Below are positions 18,606 through 27,606 of a stretch of 64,000 nucleotides of DNA, one piece after another. Numbering within the stretch: position 1 is the first letter of the stretch; the number at the start of each line of letters is the position of its first letter. Source of the stretch: Sphingomonas sp. SORGH_AS_0879. Lineage in GTDB: Bacteria; Pseudomonadota; Alphaproteobacteria; Sphingomonadales; Sphingomonadaceae. Position numbers and translations under genes: made by a program. The stretch covers positions 1 to 64,000 of the forward strand of contig NZ_JAUTBJ010000001.1 in NCBI RefSeq assembly GCF_030819175.1, written 5' to 3'. The notes under the pieces are model-generated. The model was not told where the DNA came from. It saw only the letters and a program-made list of their open reading frames with translations, and did no database searches.

Positions 18606-19741
18606 CCCGCCTGAAAGTCATGACGATCGTCGGCACGCGACCGGAGATCATCCGTCTGTCGCGCGTGATGGCGCGGCTGGACCAATATACCGATCACGTG
18701 ATCGTCCATACAGGACAGAATTACGATTACGAGTTGAACCAGATTTTCTTCGACGATCTGGGTATCCGGTCGCCGGATCATTTCCTGGATGCGGCCGGTG
18801 GTTCAGCGGCGGAAACGATCGGCGCGATCATCGCCAAGGCGGATGCACTGATCGCAGCGGAGCGACCGGATGCGGTCCTGGTGCTGGGCGATACCAACAG
18901 CTGTCTGGCGGTGATCCCGGCGCGGCGACGCCGGGTTCCGGTATTCCATATGGAAGCCGGCAACCGCTGCTTCGACGATCGCGTACCCGAGGAGATCAAC
19001 CGCCGCATCGTCGATCACACCGCTGATGTGAACCTGCCCTATTCGACGATCGCGCGCAACTATCTGCTGGCCGAAGGACTGCCAGCGGACCGGGTCATAA
19101 CAACCGGCAGCCCGATGTTTGAAGTACTGGCACATCATCGTGCCGCGATCGAGACGTCGGATGTGCTGGAGCGGCTTGGCTTCCGCAAGGGCGGCTATTT
19201 CCTCGTCAGCGCGCATCGCGAGGAGAATGTCGATTCCGACCGCAACCTGCACGCGCTTGCAGACAGCCTCAACGCGATCGCCGAGACGTATCCCGATCAT
19301 CCCGTCCTGATCAGCACACATCCGCGCACGCGCAAGCGCATCGACGCCACCGGTGTCACCTTCCACCCTGGCGTGGTGACGATGAAGCCTTTCGGGTTCA
19401 TCGACTATAACGCCCTGCAACTGCACGCGCGCGTCACCTTGTCGGACAGCGGCACGATCAGCGAGGAATCGTCGATCCTCAACTTTCCGGCGCTCAACAT
19501 CCGCGAGGCGCACGAGCGGCCCGAAGCGATGGAGGAGGCCAGCGTCATGATGGTCGGCGTTCAGCGCAACCGGATTCTGCAGGGCCTGCAGATCCTCGCC
19601 GACCAGCCGCGCGGGGACGATCGCCTGCTGCGGCTGCCTGCAGATTATGCGAAGCCCAATGTCTCGGACAAGGTGTTGCGGATCATCATGAGCTACACGG
19701 ACTATGTGCGTCGTGTCGTCTGGAAGCAGTTTGACGCCTAG
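18602..19741 (+). CDS. capG: Non-hydrolysing UDP-sugar 2-epimerase (CapG/FnlC/WbjD type)
   Basis: This 379-residue enzyme catalyses the last step of UDP-L-FucNAc synthesis, C2 epimerisation. Family marks are VGTRPEIIRLSR near the N-terminus, HTGQNYDYELNQIFF, VLGDTNSC, HMEAGNRCFDDRVPEEINR (with the catalytic Glu/Asp/His set) and the C-terminal SDSGTISEESSI block that binds UDP. I took the ATG at 18602 because it overlaps the capF stop by four bases; an earlier in-frame start would run 60 bases into capF. It is followed without a gap by the beta-helix protein gene. Confidence 0.95.
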   Translation: MTRLKVMTIVGTRPEIIRLSRVMARLDQYTDHVIVHTGQNYDYELNQIFFDDLGIRSPDHFLDAAGGSAAETIGAIIAKADALIAAERPDAVLVLGDTNSCLAVIPARRRRVPVFHMEAGNRCFDDRVPEEINRRIVDHTADVNLPYSTIARNYLLAEGLPADRVITTGSPMFEVLAHHRAAIETSDVLERLGFRKGGYFLVSAHREENVDSDRNLHALADSLNAIAETYPDHPVLISTHPRTRKRIDATGVTFHPGVVTMKPFGFIDYNALQLHARVTLSDSGTISEESSILNFPALNIREAHERPEAMEEASVMMVGVQRNRILQGLQILADQPRGDDRLLRLPADYAKPNVSDKVLRIIMSYTDYVRRVVWKQFDA

Positions 19742-21109
19742 GTGACCAGTCGTCGCGATCTCCTGCTCGCCGGATCGTCGGCACTGGCTGGCGTGGGCAC
19801 CCATGCCGCCGTCCGTGCGGCCGAGGATTCATCGGCATCCCCCGCCCCCGGTGGTCCGGCGCGCGCGGGGATACCGATCACCGAATTCGGCGCGGACCCC
19901 GATCGCCCCGACAATGCCGATGCGATCCAGAAAGCGGTCGCGGCGGCCTTGCGCGATGGGCGGGATGTCTTCATCCCGGTCGGGGACTTCCGCTTTTCGC
20001 AACTCGACCTGCGCGGGAATGACGGCACCGACCCGCGCCGGCTGGTCCTGAGCGGGCCGGGAACGCTACGCAGCGAACGGCGCGGAGTCGCGATCACGGC
20101 GTCGCGTGGGCCATTCTACGACCTCGTCATCGATGGCCCGGCGTTCGAGAGCAGCCCCGGCAAGGGAACGACGATGCTGGACGGCGATCGCCTGCGCCGA
20201 CTAGTGATCGCACCAGGCACCCAGTTCCGCAACATCGACTGGGTGATCCGCGCGAAGGACTATCTGCAATCCGTACGAATGATCGGTGCGATCATCCGCG
20301 GTGGCGCGGGGGCCGTGGTCAGTGCGCCGATGGCTTTCGACTGCCTGTTCACGCACAATATCATCGAGTTCGCGACCGATGGTTTCGTCATCGATGGCGA
20401 CAACGATCCCGCGCTTAACCGCTGTTCTATCGATGGCAATCTGATCGAGGGGATCGGGGGGCGCGCGATCGTACTGGGTACCTGCCTAGCGACGACCGTC
20501 AGCGACAATTATCTTGAGAGCAACACGGGCGGCGACATCCGTCTTGACGCTGGCACCGCCCCGCACAAGGGTCTGCGCGTACAGGGCAATGGCATACAGC
20601 TGTCGACCGCCGCGCTGGCGGCGGGGCGGTTCGGCATCATTTGGGGGCGATCGACCGCATTGCCGGTACGTGCGGGCGGAAATTTCTGCAACGGTAACCT
20701 TCACGATACGGCGGGCACCTCAGCCCTGATCGACATGAACGGCGATGTCGCGGCCGGTCAGCTTTATCGCGGTTACGATCCGCGTGGCATACGCAACGCG
20801 CCGGTCGGTCGGGCGACCTTCTCCGACGGGCTGGCGCAACACATCACCTGGTTCGAACGTGCGATCACGATCGATCCGCACCAATCGGAAATCGCCTTCG
20901 CAGGCCGGTATGGTGCCAAGGGTGACGCGCCTGTCCTTACCTTTGGTCCGGCGTCACCACAGGAGGCGCCGGACGCCTTCGACCGCAAGCAATGGGCGCG
21001 GGGCAGCGTCGTGTTCAACGTTGCCCCGCAACCGGGCAAGCCCGCGTCGTGGGTCTGCACACGCGCTGGCACGCCGGGGACTTGGAACGCGGTGCTCTGC
21101 CAAGGCTGA
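19742..21109 (+). CDS. Exported right-handed beta-helix protein (pectate-lyase-3 fold), possible polysaccharide lyase or hydrolase
   Basis: This 455-residue protein starts at a GTG immediately after the capG stop. The N-terminus SRRDLLLAGSSALAG has a twin-arginine-like signal peptide, so it is probably exported folded. ITEFGADPDRPDNADAIQKA (about 46-65) is the standard entry of the Pectate_lyase_3 beta-helix. Repeated short strands follow (DGFVIDGDNDPALNRCSIDGN, AIVLGTCLATTVSDNYLESN, and so on), and a C-terminal part (about 350-455) resembles a phage tailspike or glycan-binding end. I see no certain catalytic pair. Its place at the end of the FucNAc operon suggests it trims or releases the polymer made here. 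Confidence 0.75.
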   Translation: MTSRRDLLLAGSSALAGVGTHAAVRAAEDSSASPAPGGPARAGIPITEFGADPDRPDNADAIQKAVAAALRDGRDVFIPVGDFRFSQLDLRGNDGTDPRRLVLSGPGTLRSERRGVAITASRGPFYDLVIDGPAFESSPGKGTTMLDGDRLRRLVIAPGTQFRNIDWVIRAKDYLQSVRMIGAIIRGGAGAVVSAPMAFDCLFTHNIIEFATDGFVIDGDNDPALNRCSIDGNLIEGIGGRAIVLGTCLATTVSDNYLESNTGGDIRLDAGTAPHKGLRVQGNGIQLSTAALAAGRFGIIWGRSTALPVRAGGNFCNGNLHDTAGTSALIDMNGDVAAGQLYRGYDPRGIRNAPVGRATFSDGLAQHITWFERAITIDPHQSEIAFAGRYGAKGDAPVLTFGPASPQEAPDAFDRKQWARGSVVFNVAPQPGKPASWVCTRAGTPGTWNAVLCQG

Positions 21110-21123
21110 TCCGCGAATGCGGG

Positions 21124-22335
21124 TCAACGCCGGATCAGGATGCTCCGGGTCATATGCCCCATCAAGTCGATACCGTCCCAGGTCGTATCGAATTGCAGCG
21201 CCTGGCCGATCGGCACGATGCGATAACCGCCTCGCCCGGCAATCAGCCGGGCGAGGCGACCGGTTTCATCCTCTCCAAGACCGAAATGGGTCAGCGTCTG
21301 GACAGGACGGGAGATCAGGCCCGCGACGTCCCTCATGTCCGTGGCGACCCAATCGGCCAAGAAGCCGCCGCCATGGCCACGCCGCAGCGCTGCGACCGGA
21401 TCCTCGACACGGTTGACGTGCAGTTCATTCGAATAGGCTTGATGGCGCGTCGCGATTCCCTCGGCCAGCAAATCGGCGGACAGTGCCAGCTTGCCGATCG
21501 CGACCCCGGTTTCGACACGATAGCGCCGCTCGGCGATGACCGCTCCCAACCGACGATACAGATCGTCGGCAAGATCGCGCGGTTCGTCCAGCCAGACGAT
21601 CAGCCGCGGTGATCCGCAGCCCATTTGATCGAACCAGAAGACGTCGTTGAAAAACCGTACCGCCAGCGCGTCGCGCTCCGCGTCCGAGGCGGCGCGATAG
21701 GCAGTGCTCGAAATGATCGCGAGCGACTTTCGATCGGGAAAACCGATCGAAAGGCCGTCCAGTCGTATGGGGACGACCGATACCGTGGCGACCTTGTGAT
21801 CGCCGCCCCAGATCATGCGCAGGTCACAGAGCGATGACAATGTCCGCTCGGTTTCCCCGCCATAGGGATAATGGCAGAACAGCTGTCGCGCCGATTGCCC
21901 ATGCGCCTCGACCGTCGACATGACCGTCCGCACCAGCCATTCGGTCTCGTCCGACAGTGTCGTGCCGAGCCGCACGACATTGGCGTTCCCGGCCAGCACC
22001 GACATCGCCCAGCTATAGACGAAGATGGTGTCGACATTGGTCGGGGGAAGGTGAAGCGCCACCCCGCGCGGCACCGGTACGAGATCGGCTGGCGGCACCG
22101 GCAGCGCCGCGACCAGCCGGGATATCGCCGCTGGGCGAAGCCAATAGGCCAATGCGACATATTGCGGCATCCGCCGCGATACCGGATCCTGCAGGATGCG
22201 CTGAGACAGGCTGCCGAGCAGCGCCAGCGCGGCGGGGTCGCACGGTGTCTGACCCTGATATTCCATATCGGTGACGAGGCGCAGCAGTGCATCGTCCGTC
22301 ACGTCGGCGCGCGCCGGACTCCAAATGCAGGTCAT
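21124..22335 (-). CDS. LuxC-like acyl-CoA/acyl-protein reductase
   Basis: This 403-residue aldehyde-dehydrogenase-fold enzyme of the LuxC family reduces an enzyme-bound acyl group to an aldehyde with NADPH. The catalytic Cys is visible in FDQMGCGSPRL (Cys240), with the NADP-binding region around WGGDHKV. The ATG at 22335 overlaps the stop of the LuxE-like gene by four bases, so I rejected a longer upstream start. It is the last gene of a five-gene leftward operon (ACP, SDR, AMP-ligase, LuxE-like, LuxC-like). No luxA/luxB luciferase or luxD is present, so light production is not its purpose. The aldehyde is presumably a biosynthetic intermediate. Confidence 0.85.
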   Translation of the reverse strand: MTCIWSPARADVTDDALLRLVTDMEYQGQTPCDPAALALLGSLSQRILQDPVSRRMPQYVALAYWLRPAAISRLVAALPVPPADLVPVPRGVALHLPPTNVDTIFVYSWAMSVLAGNANVVRLGTTLSDETEWLVRTVMSTVEAHGQSARQLFCHYPYGGETERTLSSLCDLRMIWGGDHKVATVSVVPIRLDGLSIGFPDRKSLAIISSTAYRAASDAERDALAVRFFNDVFWFDQMGCGSPRLIVWLDEPRDLADDLYRRLGAVIAERRYRVETGVAIGKLALSADLLAEGIATRHQAYSNELHVNRVEDPVAALRRGHGGGFLADWVATDMRDVAGLISRPVQTLTHFGLGEDETGRLARLIAGRGGYRIVPIGQALQFDTTWDGIDLMGHMTRSILIRR

Positions 22336-23414
22336 GCTGAAGCCGCCGCAATCACGTCGCTGCACCCGCGCAACTCGGCCTTCGCTACCCGGCCCAGCAC
22401 TCGCACCCCCCGGCCATTCCATCCGTCGACACCGGGATCGACCCGTTCGACGACACCCATGTCCTCGGTCAGAACGCTGTGCCCCGGATAGGAATGCGGC
22501 AGCAGCGACAACAATTGGATCACGCCGGATTGCCCGGCGGGCAGCGGCTGCCAGCTCTGCGGATCGCGGATGATGACGTCGGCGAAGTTGGGCGGAAACA
22601 GCAAGCCGTCAGGACCTTCCAGAAAGATCGATCCGATCTGTTCGACCATTCCGTAGAAATTGTAGATGCGCGTAAGGCCGAACGCTTCTTTGAACGCATG
22701 ACGGAAGGTCGCATTGTCGACCGACCGTTCGACCATCTTCTTCCAGCCGCCCGAATGAATCAGGATGCCGTTCGAGAGATCGATCCCGCTATCGCGGAAG
22801 CGATCGTGGAAATGCATCCACACCATGAAGGTAAAGCCGAACATAAAGAACGGTTGACCGCCATGTTCCGCCAGAAAGGCGCGTACCGCCTCGACATCCG
22901 GCTCAAGATCCGGGTCGAGCGCAAAGGCGTGATTGCGACCATAGCGCATCAGACCGAGCACCCCAGCACCGCGAGCACTCATCCGGCGCGGATCCCTGAA
23001 CACCATATCGGTATCGATGACAAGCATCGGCAACCGGCGCTTGCCCAGAACATGGGCAAGTGAATTGGCGAGCGCCTTTTGCTGGATCGTCGACGTATCC
23101 GTGTCGAGCGCGATCCGGCTAACCGCCTGCCCGGTCGTCCCGCTCGACGTCAGCGTGACGCGCACCGCCTGATCGTCGATCGATTGCAGGCGCTGCGTCT
23201 TGAACAGCGATACCGGCAGATAGGGCACGTCCTCGACCGTGGCCGCCGACCGCAGCCCGCCCCAGGCACCATCGATAATACGTCGATACGGCAACCCGGA
23301 TGCATAATGATGCGCAGTCAGTTCGTTAAGACCGTCGAGCAACAGTGGCGCGCGCTGCGCCTGCGTCAGGGAATAAGCCGGAGCGTCCAGCGCCGCAGCC
23401 AGCGAACCTATCAC
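22332..23414 (-). CDS. LuxE-like acyl-protein synthetase / acyltransferase
   Basis: This 360-residue member of the LuxE/PaaK group of adenylating enzymes has the nucleotide loop TLTSSGTTGQAVSR (about 86-99), the YGMVEQIGSIFLE motif and, near the C-terminus, AKAELRGCSD with Cys351. In LuxE proteins the C-terminal cysteine receives the acyl group before handing it to LuxC. The residue is present, so the acyl-relay function is likely kept. It is coupled by ATGA overlaps to the AMP-ligase gene upstream and the LuxC-like gene downstream. Confidence 0.85.
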   Translation of the reverse strand: MIGSLAAALDAPAYSLTQAQRAPLLLDGLNELTAHHYASGLPYRRIIDGAWGGLRSAATVEDVPYLPVSLFKTQRLQSIDDQAVRVTLTSSGTTGQAVSRIALDTDTSTIQQKALANSLAHVLGKRRLPMLVIDTDMVFRDPRRMSARGAGVLGLMRYGRNHAFALDPDLEPDVEAVRAFLAEHGGQPFFMFGFTFMVWMHFHDRFRDSGIDLSNGILIHSGGWKKMVERSVDNATFRHAFKEAFGLTRIYNFYGMVEQIGSIFLEGPDGLLFPPNFADVIIRDPQSWQPLPAGQSGVIQLLSLLPHSYPGHSVLTEDMGVVERVDPGVDGWNGRGVRVLGRVAKAELRGCSDVIAAASA

Positions 23415-24778
23415 GTTGCGGTCTCCAGTGCCTTGTAATCCACTTTGCCGCGCGCGGTCCGTGGCACCGCCGCCAGCCGCCGAAAGCGATAGCCCGCGAG
23501 TGTCACGGTGAACCGATCGGTCAGTCGACCGACTATCGCCTGTCTCACCGTCTCGTCGTCCCCATCATGGGCGTAGCTAACGACCAGCGCCTCGCCTTCC
23601 TGCGTGACGGCGCTGTCGCAGACGGTGTTGGCGACCATTTCCACGTCGTCCAAGTTGACGCGCAGGCCAAAGACCTTGCCGAAGCGCTTGACGCGCCCGG
23701 TCAGATGCAGGCGGCCCGCATCGTCCATATAGCCCACATCGCCGGTCCGCAGCATGCCGCCAAGTTCGTCCCCGCGCACGAGATCCGCCCGGCATTCGGC
23801 ATAGCCCATCATGACGTTGGGGCCATGGAAGACCACCTCTCCGACACCCTGCGCGTCGGCATCGATGATCTCCAACCGGCATTCGGGCAGCGGCGTCCCT
23901 GCCGACGTCGGTGCGACAAGGAAGTCGGCGGGCTGGAGCGTCGTCATCCGCGGTGCAGCCTCCGTCTGTCCGTAGAGGACATAGAAGCATCCGCCGACTG
24001 CGCTCATGTGATCGTGGCAGCGTCGGCGCAGTTCCGCATCCATCGCGCCGCCTGCCTGCGTCAGCGTGCGCAGGCGATCCAACCCCAGCCGCGCAAACCC
24101 GAGCTTGGCCATGACCTGATGATGAAAGGGGACGCCCGGCATGTGTGTCACGCCCGCCGTGCGCATCGCCGGCCAGAACGCCCGGTCGGTCAGGCCGGCT
24201 GCCGTCAGCCGGATCCGCGCCCCGCGAACCAGATGGCTGGTCAGTACCGACAGCCCATAGGAATAATGCAGCGGCAGATAGCCGGCCGCGACATCGTCGC
24301 CTTGTATGTCGAGCACCTCGGCAATTCCGGTCGCATTCGCGGTGATCGCGCTGCGCGTCAGTCTTACCAGCTTGGGGCTGCCGGTCGAGCCGGAGGTCGA
24401 CAGCAGAACCGTCAGTGCAGGATGTAGGTCGCTCGCGGCGGCACCGGAACGGCGATCCTCGGCACGGCCGTCTTCGACGACCCATTCCGGCGCATAGGTC
24501 GCCTCCAGCGCGTCACGGCTGGCGCGCGGCAGGGACGGATCGAACAGCACGACGGCATGTCCGGCTTCCATGCCGCCGAGCAGTGCCGCGACCGTGTCGA
24601 TGTCGTTGGCCGCATAAAGAAACATCAGCGCGCGGGCACCGGAAAGCCGCGCCGCCCAATTGGCGGCGCGTGCACACAACGCGCCATAGCTGAGCCATTC
24701 GCTCGCCGTGTCGTCCAGCAAGGCTGGCCGTGCGGGGTCGATCGCCGCGATCGACACGAGCAGATCGCCCGTCGTCAA
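23411..24778 (-). CDS. AMP-binding acyl-CoA / acyl-ACP ligase
   Basis: This 455-residue ANL-superfamily adenylating enzyme contains the A3 phosphate loop STSGSTGSPKLVRLT (about 127-141), A5 YGQTEAAPR, A7 TGDVGYMDDAGRLHLTGR and a closing A10 RGKVDYKAL with the catalytic lysine. The protein is about 50-80 residues shorter than long-chain acyl-CoA synthetases, closer to stand-alone amino- or hydroxy-acid ligases. Coupling to an ACP gene two genes upstream suggests it loads a carboxylic acid onto that ACP. Substrate identity is unknown. Confidence 0.88.
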   Translation of the reverse strand: MTTGDLLVSIAAIDPARPALLDDTASEWLSYGALCARAANWAARLSGARALMFLYAANDIDTVAALLGGMEAGHAVVLFDPSLPRASRDALEATYAPEWVVEDGRAEDRRSGAAASDLHPALTVLLSTSGSTGSPKLVRLTRSAITANATGIAEVLDIQGDDVAAGYLPLHYSYGLSVLTSHLVRGARIRLTAAGLTDRAFWPAMRTAGVTHMPGVPFHHQVMAKLGFARLGLDRLRTLTQAGGAMDAELRRRCHDHMSAVGGCFYVLYGQTEAAPRMTTLQPADFLVAPTSAGTPLPECRLEIIDADAQGVGEVVFHGPNVMMGYAECRADLVRGDELGGMLRTGDVGYMDDAGRLHLTGRVKRFGKVFGLRVNLDDVEMVANTVCDSAVTQEGEALVVSYAHDGDDETVRQAIVGRLTDRFTVTLAGYRFRRLAAVPRTARGKVDYKALETAT

Positions 24779-25533
24779 ACGACCATTGCTCCGTCGACGC
24801 CGATGACCTGACCCGTCACATAGCCCGAAAGGTCGGAGGCCAGGAACAGGACGGCGTTCGCCACGTCCGCAGCGCTGCCCATCCGCCCCATACCGATCGA
24901 CGACAGGCGCTGCGCCATCTTCTCGTCGGACAGTCCTTGAGCCATGTCGGTATCGATGAAGCCGGGGGCGATGGCGTTGACCCGGATATTCTTCGGTGCC
25001 AGTTCCTTGGCCGCCGACAGCGTTGCACCGATCACGCCAGCCTTCGACGCGCTATAGGCCAGCAATCCGGCATTGCCGAAGCGGCCCATGATCGACGCGA
25101 GATTGACGATCGATCCGCCCTGCCCGCGCTGCATCAGCCGCGTCGCCTGCTGGATACCGTGAATCGTCCCGGCCAGGTTGACGGCCAGCGTCTTCTGCAC
25201 GTCCGCATCGGGAATCATCCCGATCAGGCCATCGACCAGCACCCCGGCATTGTTCACCCACAGGTCGAGCCGGCGATGCTGTGCAAATGCCAGCTTGGCC
25301 AATGCGGTCGCCGTCGCCGGGTCGGCCATGTCACCGGCATGGCAAGACACGGTCACCCCATGGCCGCGGGCGAGTTCCTGCCCGAAGGTCTCCAGCGTGT
25401 CGGCATGGCGATGGCCGCCAAGAATGAGGTTCATGCCAGACCGCGCCAATGCCTCGGCAACGGCAGCGCCGATACCGCGTGACGCACCGGTCACCACGCC
25501 GACACGTCCGCCCAGGTCGATCACGTCAGGCAT
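24775..25533 (-). CDS. FabG-like short-chain dehydrogenase/reductase
   Basis: This 252-residue classical SDR has TGASRGIG (15-22), NNAG (about 90-93), catalytic Ser in NLASIMG, YSASKAG with the YxxxK pair, and the PGFIDTDMAQGL loop. The closing block QVIGVDGAMVV is typical of FabG-type 3-oxoacyl-ACP reductases. I chose the ATG at 25533, which overlaps the ACP stop by eight bases. In this operon it probably reduces a 3-oxo group on the ACP-bound chain, or an aldehyde formed by the LuxC-like enzyme. Confidence 0.88.
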   Translation of the reverse strand: MPDVIDLGGRVGVVTGASRGIGAAVAEALARSGMNLILGGHRHADTLETFGQELARGHGVTVSCHAGDMADPATATALAKLAFAQHRRLDLWVNNAGVLVDGLIGMIPDADVQKTLAVNLAGTIHGIQQATRLMQRGQGGSIVNLASIMGRFGNAGLLAYSASKAGVIGATLSAAKELAPKNIRVNAIAPGFIDTDMAQGLSDEKMAQRLSSIGMGRMGSAADVANAVLFLASDLSGYVTGQVIGVDGAMVV

Positions 25534-25768
25534 ATTTGCCCATGATTTCGACAACCTTGTCGTAGCTGCTCATGTCGAGCACGTCGTCCATGTCCAGCAT
25601 GCAGTCGAACTGCGTTTCCAGCCCGGCGACGAGCGCCATATGCGCCACCGAATCCCAGCCAGGCGTCTCGTTATAGGCAAGCGGCACATCGCTCTTGGCC
25701 GGATCGATGCCGATCGCATCCTTGAACGCTTGATTGATCTTCTCTTCCACGGCTGTCTTTCCGTCCAT
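25526..25768 (-). CDS. Acyl carrier protein of the LuxC/LuxE-like operon
   Basis: This 80-residue acidic protein has the carrier-protein helix II motif GWDSVAHM, where Ser is the phosphopantetheine attachment site. Flanking helices fit the ACP four-helix pattern (VEEKINQAF at the start, DMSSYDKVVEIMGKY at the end). The ATG at 25768 gives a normal ACP length; the frame is open further upstream but has no ACP-like sequence there. It is the first gene of the five-gene operon and is divergent from the hexapeptide acetyltransferase gene. A promoter must lie in 25769-25978. Confidence 0.88.
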   Translation of the reverse strand: MDGKTAVEEKINQAFKDAIGIDPAKSDVPLAYNETPGWDSVAHMALVAGLETQFDCMLDMDDVLDMSSYDKVVEIMGKYA

Positions 25769-25978
25769 CAGTGTTTCATCACACACGCCGCCACCCCTTC
25801 CCGCCACCGGCACGCGGCAAGGTCGGGACTCCCACGATCTGACGGCAGGCGCGGAGTGACGTCGCCGGATACATGACTGTCCGACCACCGACAAGGCATC
25901 CAGTCCATGCTTTTAGGCCATGGACCCGGACGCCACCACGTCGTACCCGCTCCTTCCCTGCACGTCGGGAGAAAAAAG

Positions 25979-26536
25979 ATGGGTTATCTGAAGCGCGCGG
26001 ATGTTGAGGCGATGGGCTTTCGTCATGTCGGCCGCGATGTGATGATTAGTGACCGGGCCAGCATCTATGGCGCAGAAGAAATGGAGATTGGTGACTTCTC
26101 GCGCATAGACGACTTCTGCTGCGTGTCGGGGCGCGTGACGATGGGGCGCAACGTTCATATCGCGCTCGGCTGCAATGTGGCAGGCGGCGAACCGGGGATC
26201 ACGTTCGAGGATTTTTCGGGGCTAGCCTATGGCTGCCATGTCTTCGCACAGAGCGACGATTACAGCGGCACCACGATGACGAACGCCACCGTTCCAGATC
26301 GCTACAAGAAGGAAACCAAGAAGGCGGTGCGAATCGGTCGTCACTGCATCATCGGCACGTCATCGCTCATTTTCCCCGGCGTCGAGTTGGCGGAAGGCTG
26401 TGCCGTTGGCGCGCTCTCGGTCGTCACCCAGTCGACCCAACCCTGGTCCATCTACACCGGCAATCCAGCCAAGCGGGTCTGGCGGCGACAGAAGACACTC
26501 CTCGAGCTGGAACAGGCCTATCTGGCAGAGTCCTGA
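25979..26536 (+). CDS. Left-handed beta-helix (hexapeptide) acetyltransferase, WbbJ type
   Basis: This 185-residue acyltransferase contains imperfect hexapeptide repeats (I-G-D-F-S-R, V-T-M-G-R-N, I-G-T-S-S-L and others) and the closing YTGNPAKRVWRRQK block typical of sugar O-/N-acetyltransferases. A His in VFAQSDDYSG/RHCIIGTSS surroundings may be catalytic. The start at 25979 has a good Shine-Dalgarno (GGGAG, about 8 bases away). It precedes rmlA and wecE, so it may acetylate dTDP-Fuc4N or a later sugar, taking the place WecD has in the enterobacterial common antigen cluster, though it is not a WecD homologue. Confidence 0.85.
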   Translation: MGYLKRADVEAMGFRHVGRDVMISDRASIYGAEEMEIGDFSRIDDFCCVSGRVTMGRNVHIALGCNVAGGEPGITFEDFSGLAYGCHVFAQSDDYSGTTMTNATVPDRYKKETKKAVRIGRHCIIGTSSLIFPGVELAEGCAVGALSVVTQSTQPWSIYTGNPAKRVWRRQKTLLELEQAYLAES

Positions 26537-26669
26537 AGGGACCTATGCGATCACAATCCGCCCTCGGATATCGTCTGGGCAACTGGACAGATTGACGCGA
26601 TTGAGCCAGAGCCCCGCGACGGGCCTCTACGATCGATGACCGGGCATCTAACGACAAGGAGTATGCGAC

Positions 26670-27564
26670 TTGCATCGCAAAGGGATCGTTCTGGCCGGCG
26701 GTACCGGCACCCGATTATATCCGGCGACCCTGGGGATCAGCAAACAGCTTCTGCCGATCTATGACAAGCCGATGATCTATTACCCTCTGTCGGTGCTGAT
26801 GCTTGCTGGCATTCGGGATATCCTGGTCATCACCACGCCGGCCGACATCGCGAGTTATCAGCGCGTCCTGGGAAATGGTGAGCAGTTCGGCGTTCGGATC
26901 AGCTATGCCATCCAACCGACCCCTGCCGGACTGGCGCAGGCGTTTTTGATCGGCGAGGAGTTCATCGATGGCGCGCCAGTCACGCTGGTGCTCGGCGACA
27001 ACATCTTCTACGGTCAGGGCTTGCGCCAGATCGTGGAAGCGGCGGCCGCCACGACCGAGGGAGCAACGGTCTTCGCCTATCAGGTCAAGGATCCGCGCCA
27101 GTTCGGCGTCGTCGAGTTCGACGAACTGGGCCATGTTCTATCGATCGAGGAAAAGCCGGAAATTCCGCGTAGCCATTTCGCGGCCACGGGCCTTTATTTT
27201 TTCGACAGCGAAGTCGTCGCAGCAGCCCGGTCCGTCACGCCGAGTGCGCGGGGCGAGCTGGAGATCACCAGCGTTCTTCAGGCGTATCTGGATCGGCGCG
27301 CGCTCAAGGTCAGCCTGCTCGGTCGTGGATTTGCATGGCTGGACACCGGCACACATGGCGATCTGCTGGCCGCAGCCCATTTCGTAGAGACGGTGCAGAA
27401 CCGCCAAGGCGCGATGATCGCCTGTCTGGAAGAAATAGGCTGGCGCAATGGCTGGCTGGATATCGCGACCCTCGCGCAAACCGGACAAGCATTGGCGAAA
27501 AACCGGCTATGGGCAATATCTGCTCGATCTCGCCGCCAGCCACTCGCATGCCGCGAACGGCTGA
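26670..27564 (+). pseudogene. rmlA: Glucose-1-phosphate thymidylyltransferase RmlA, frameshifted near its end
   Basis: The enzyme makes dTDP-glucose from glucose-1-phosphate and dTTP. It shows [11 protein letters not shown] with the nucleotide loop, [37 protein letters not shown] and WLDTGTH. It starts at TTG 26670, eight bases after AAGGAG; the nearby ATG at 26663 is out of frame. The normal ending is broken. After GCG AAA the run has five A (27488-27492). Removing one A restores [21 protein letters not shown] and a stop at 27564, the expected RmlA end. Read straight, the frame runs on to 27650, into wecE. The span 26670-27564 is 895 bases, one too many. About 25 residues of the C-terminal helix are affected. 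Confidence 0.9.
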
Positions 27565-27606
27565 CGCGCCCTCCCTTTGCAAAGACTTGCTTCGAAAGAT
27601 CGGTGA

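Noticed and set aside
21124..25768. Bioluminescence (lux) operon
   Set aside because: LuxC- and LuxE-like genes are present, but there is no luxA, luxB or luxD, and the neighbours are sugar-polymer genes.
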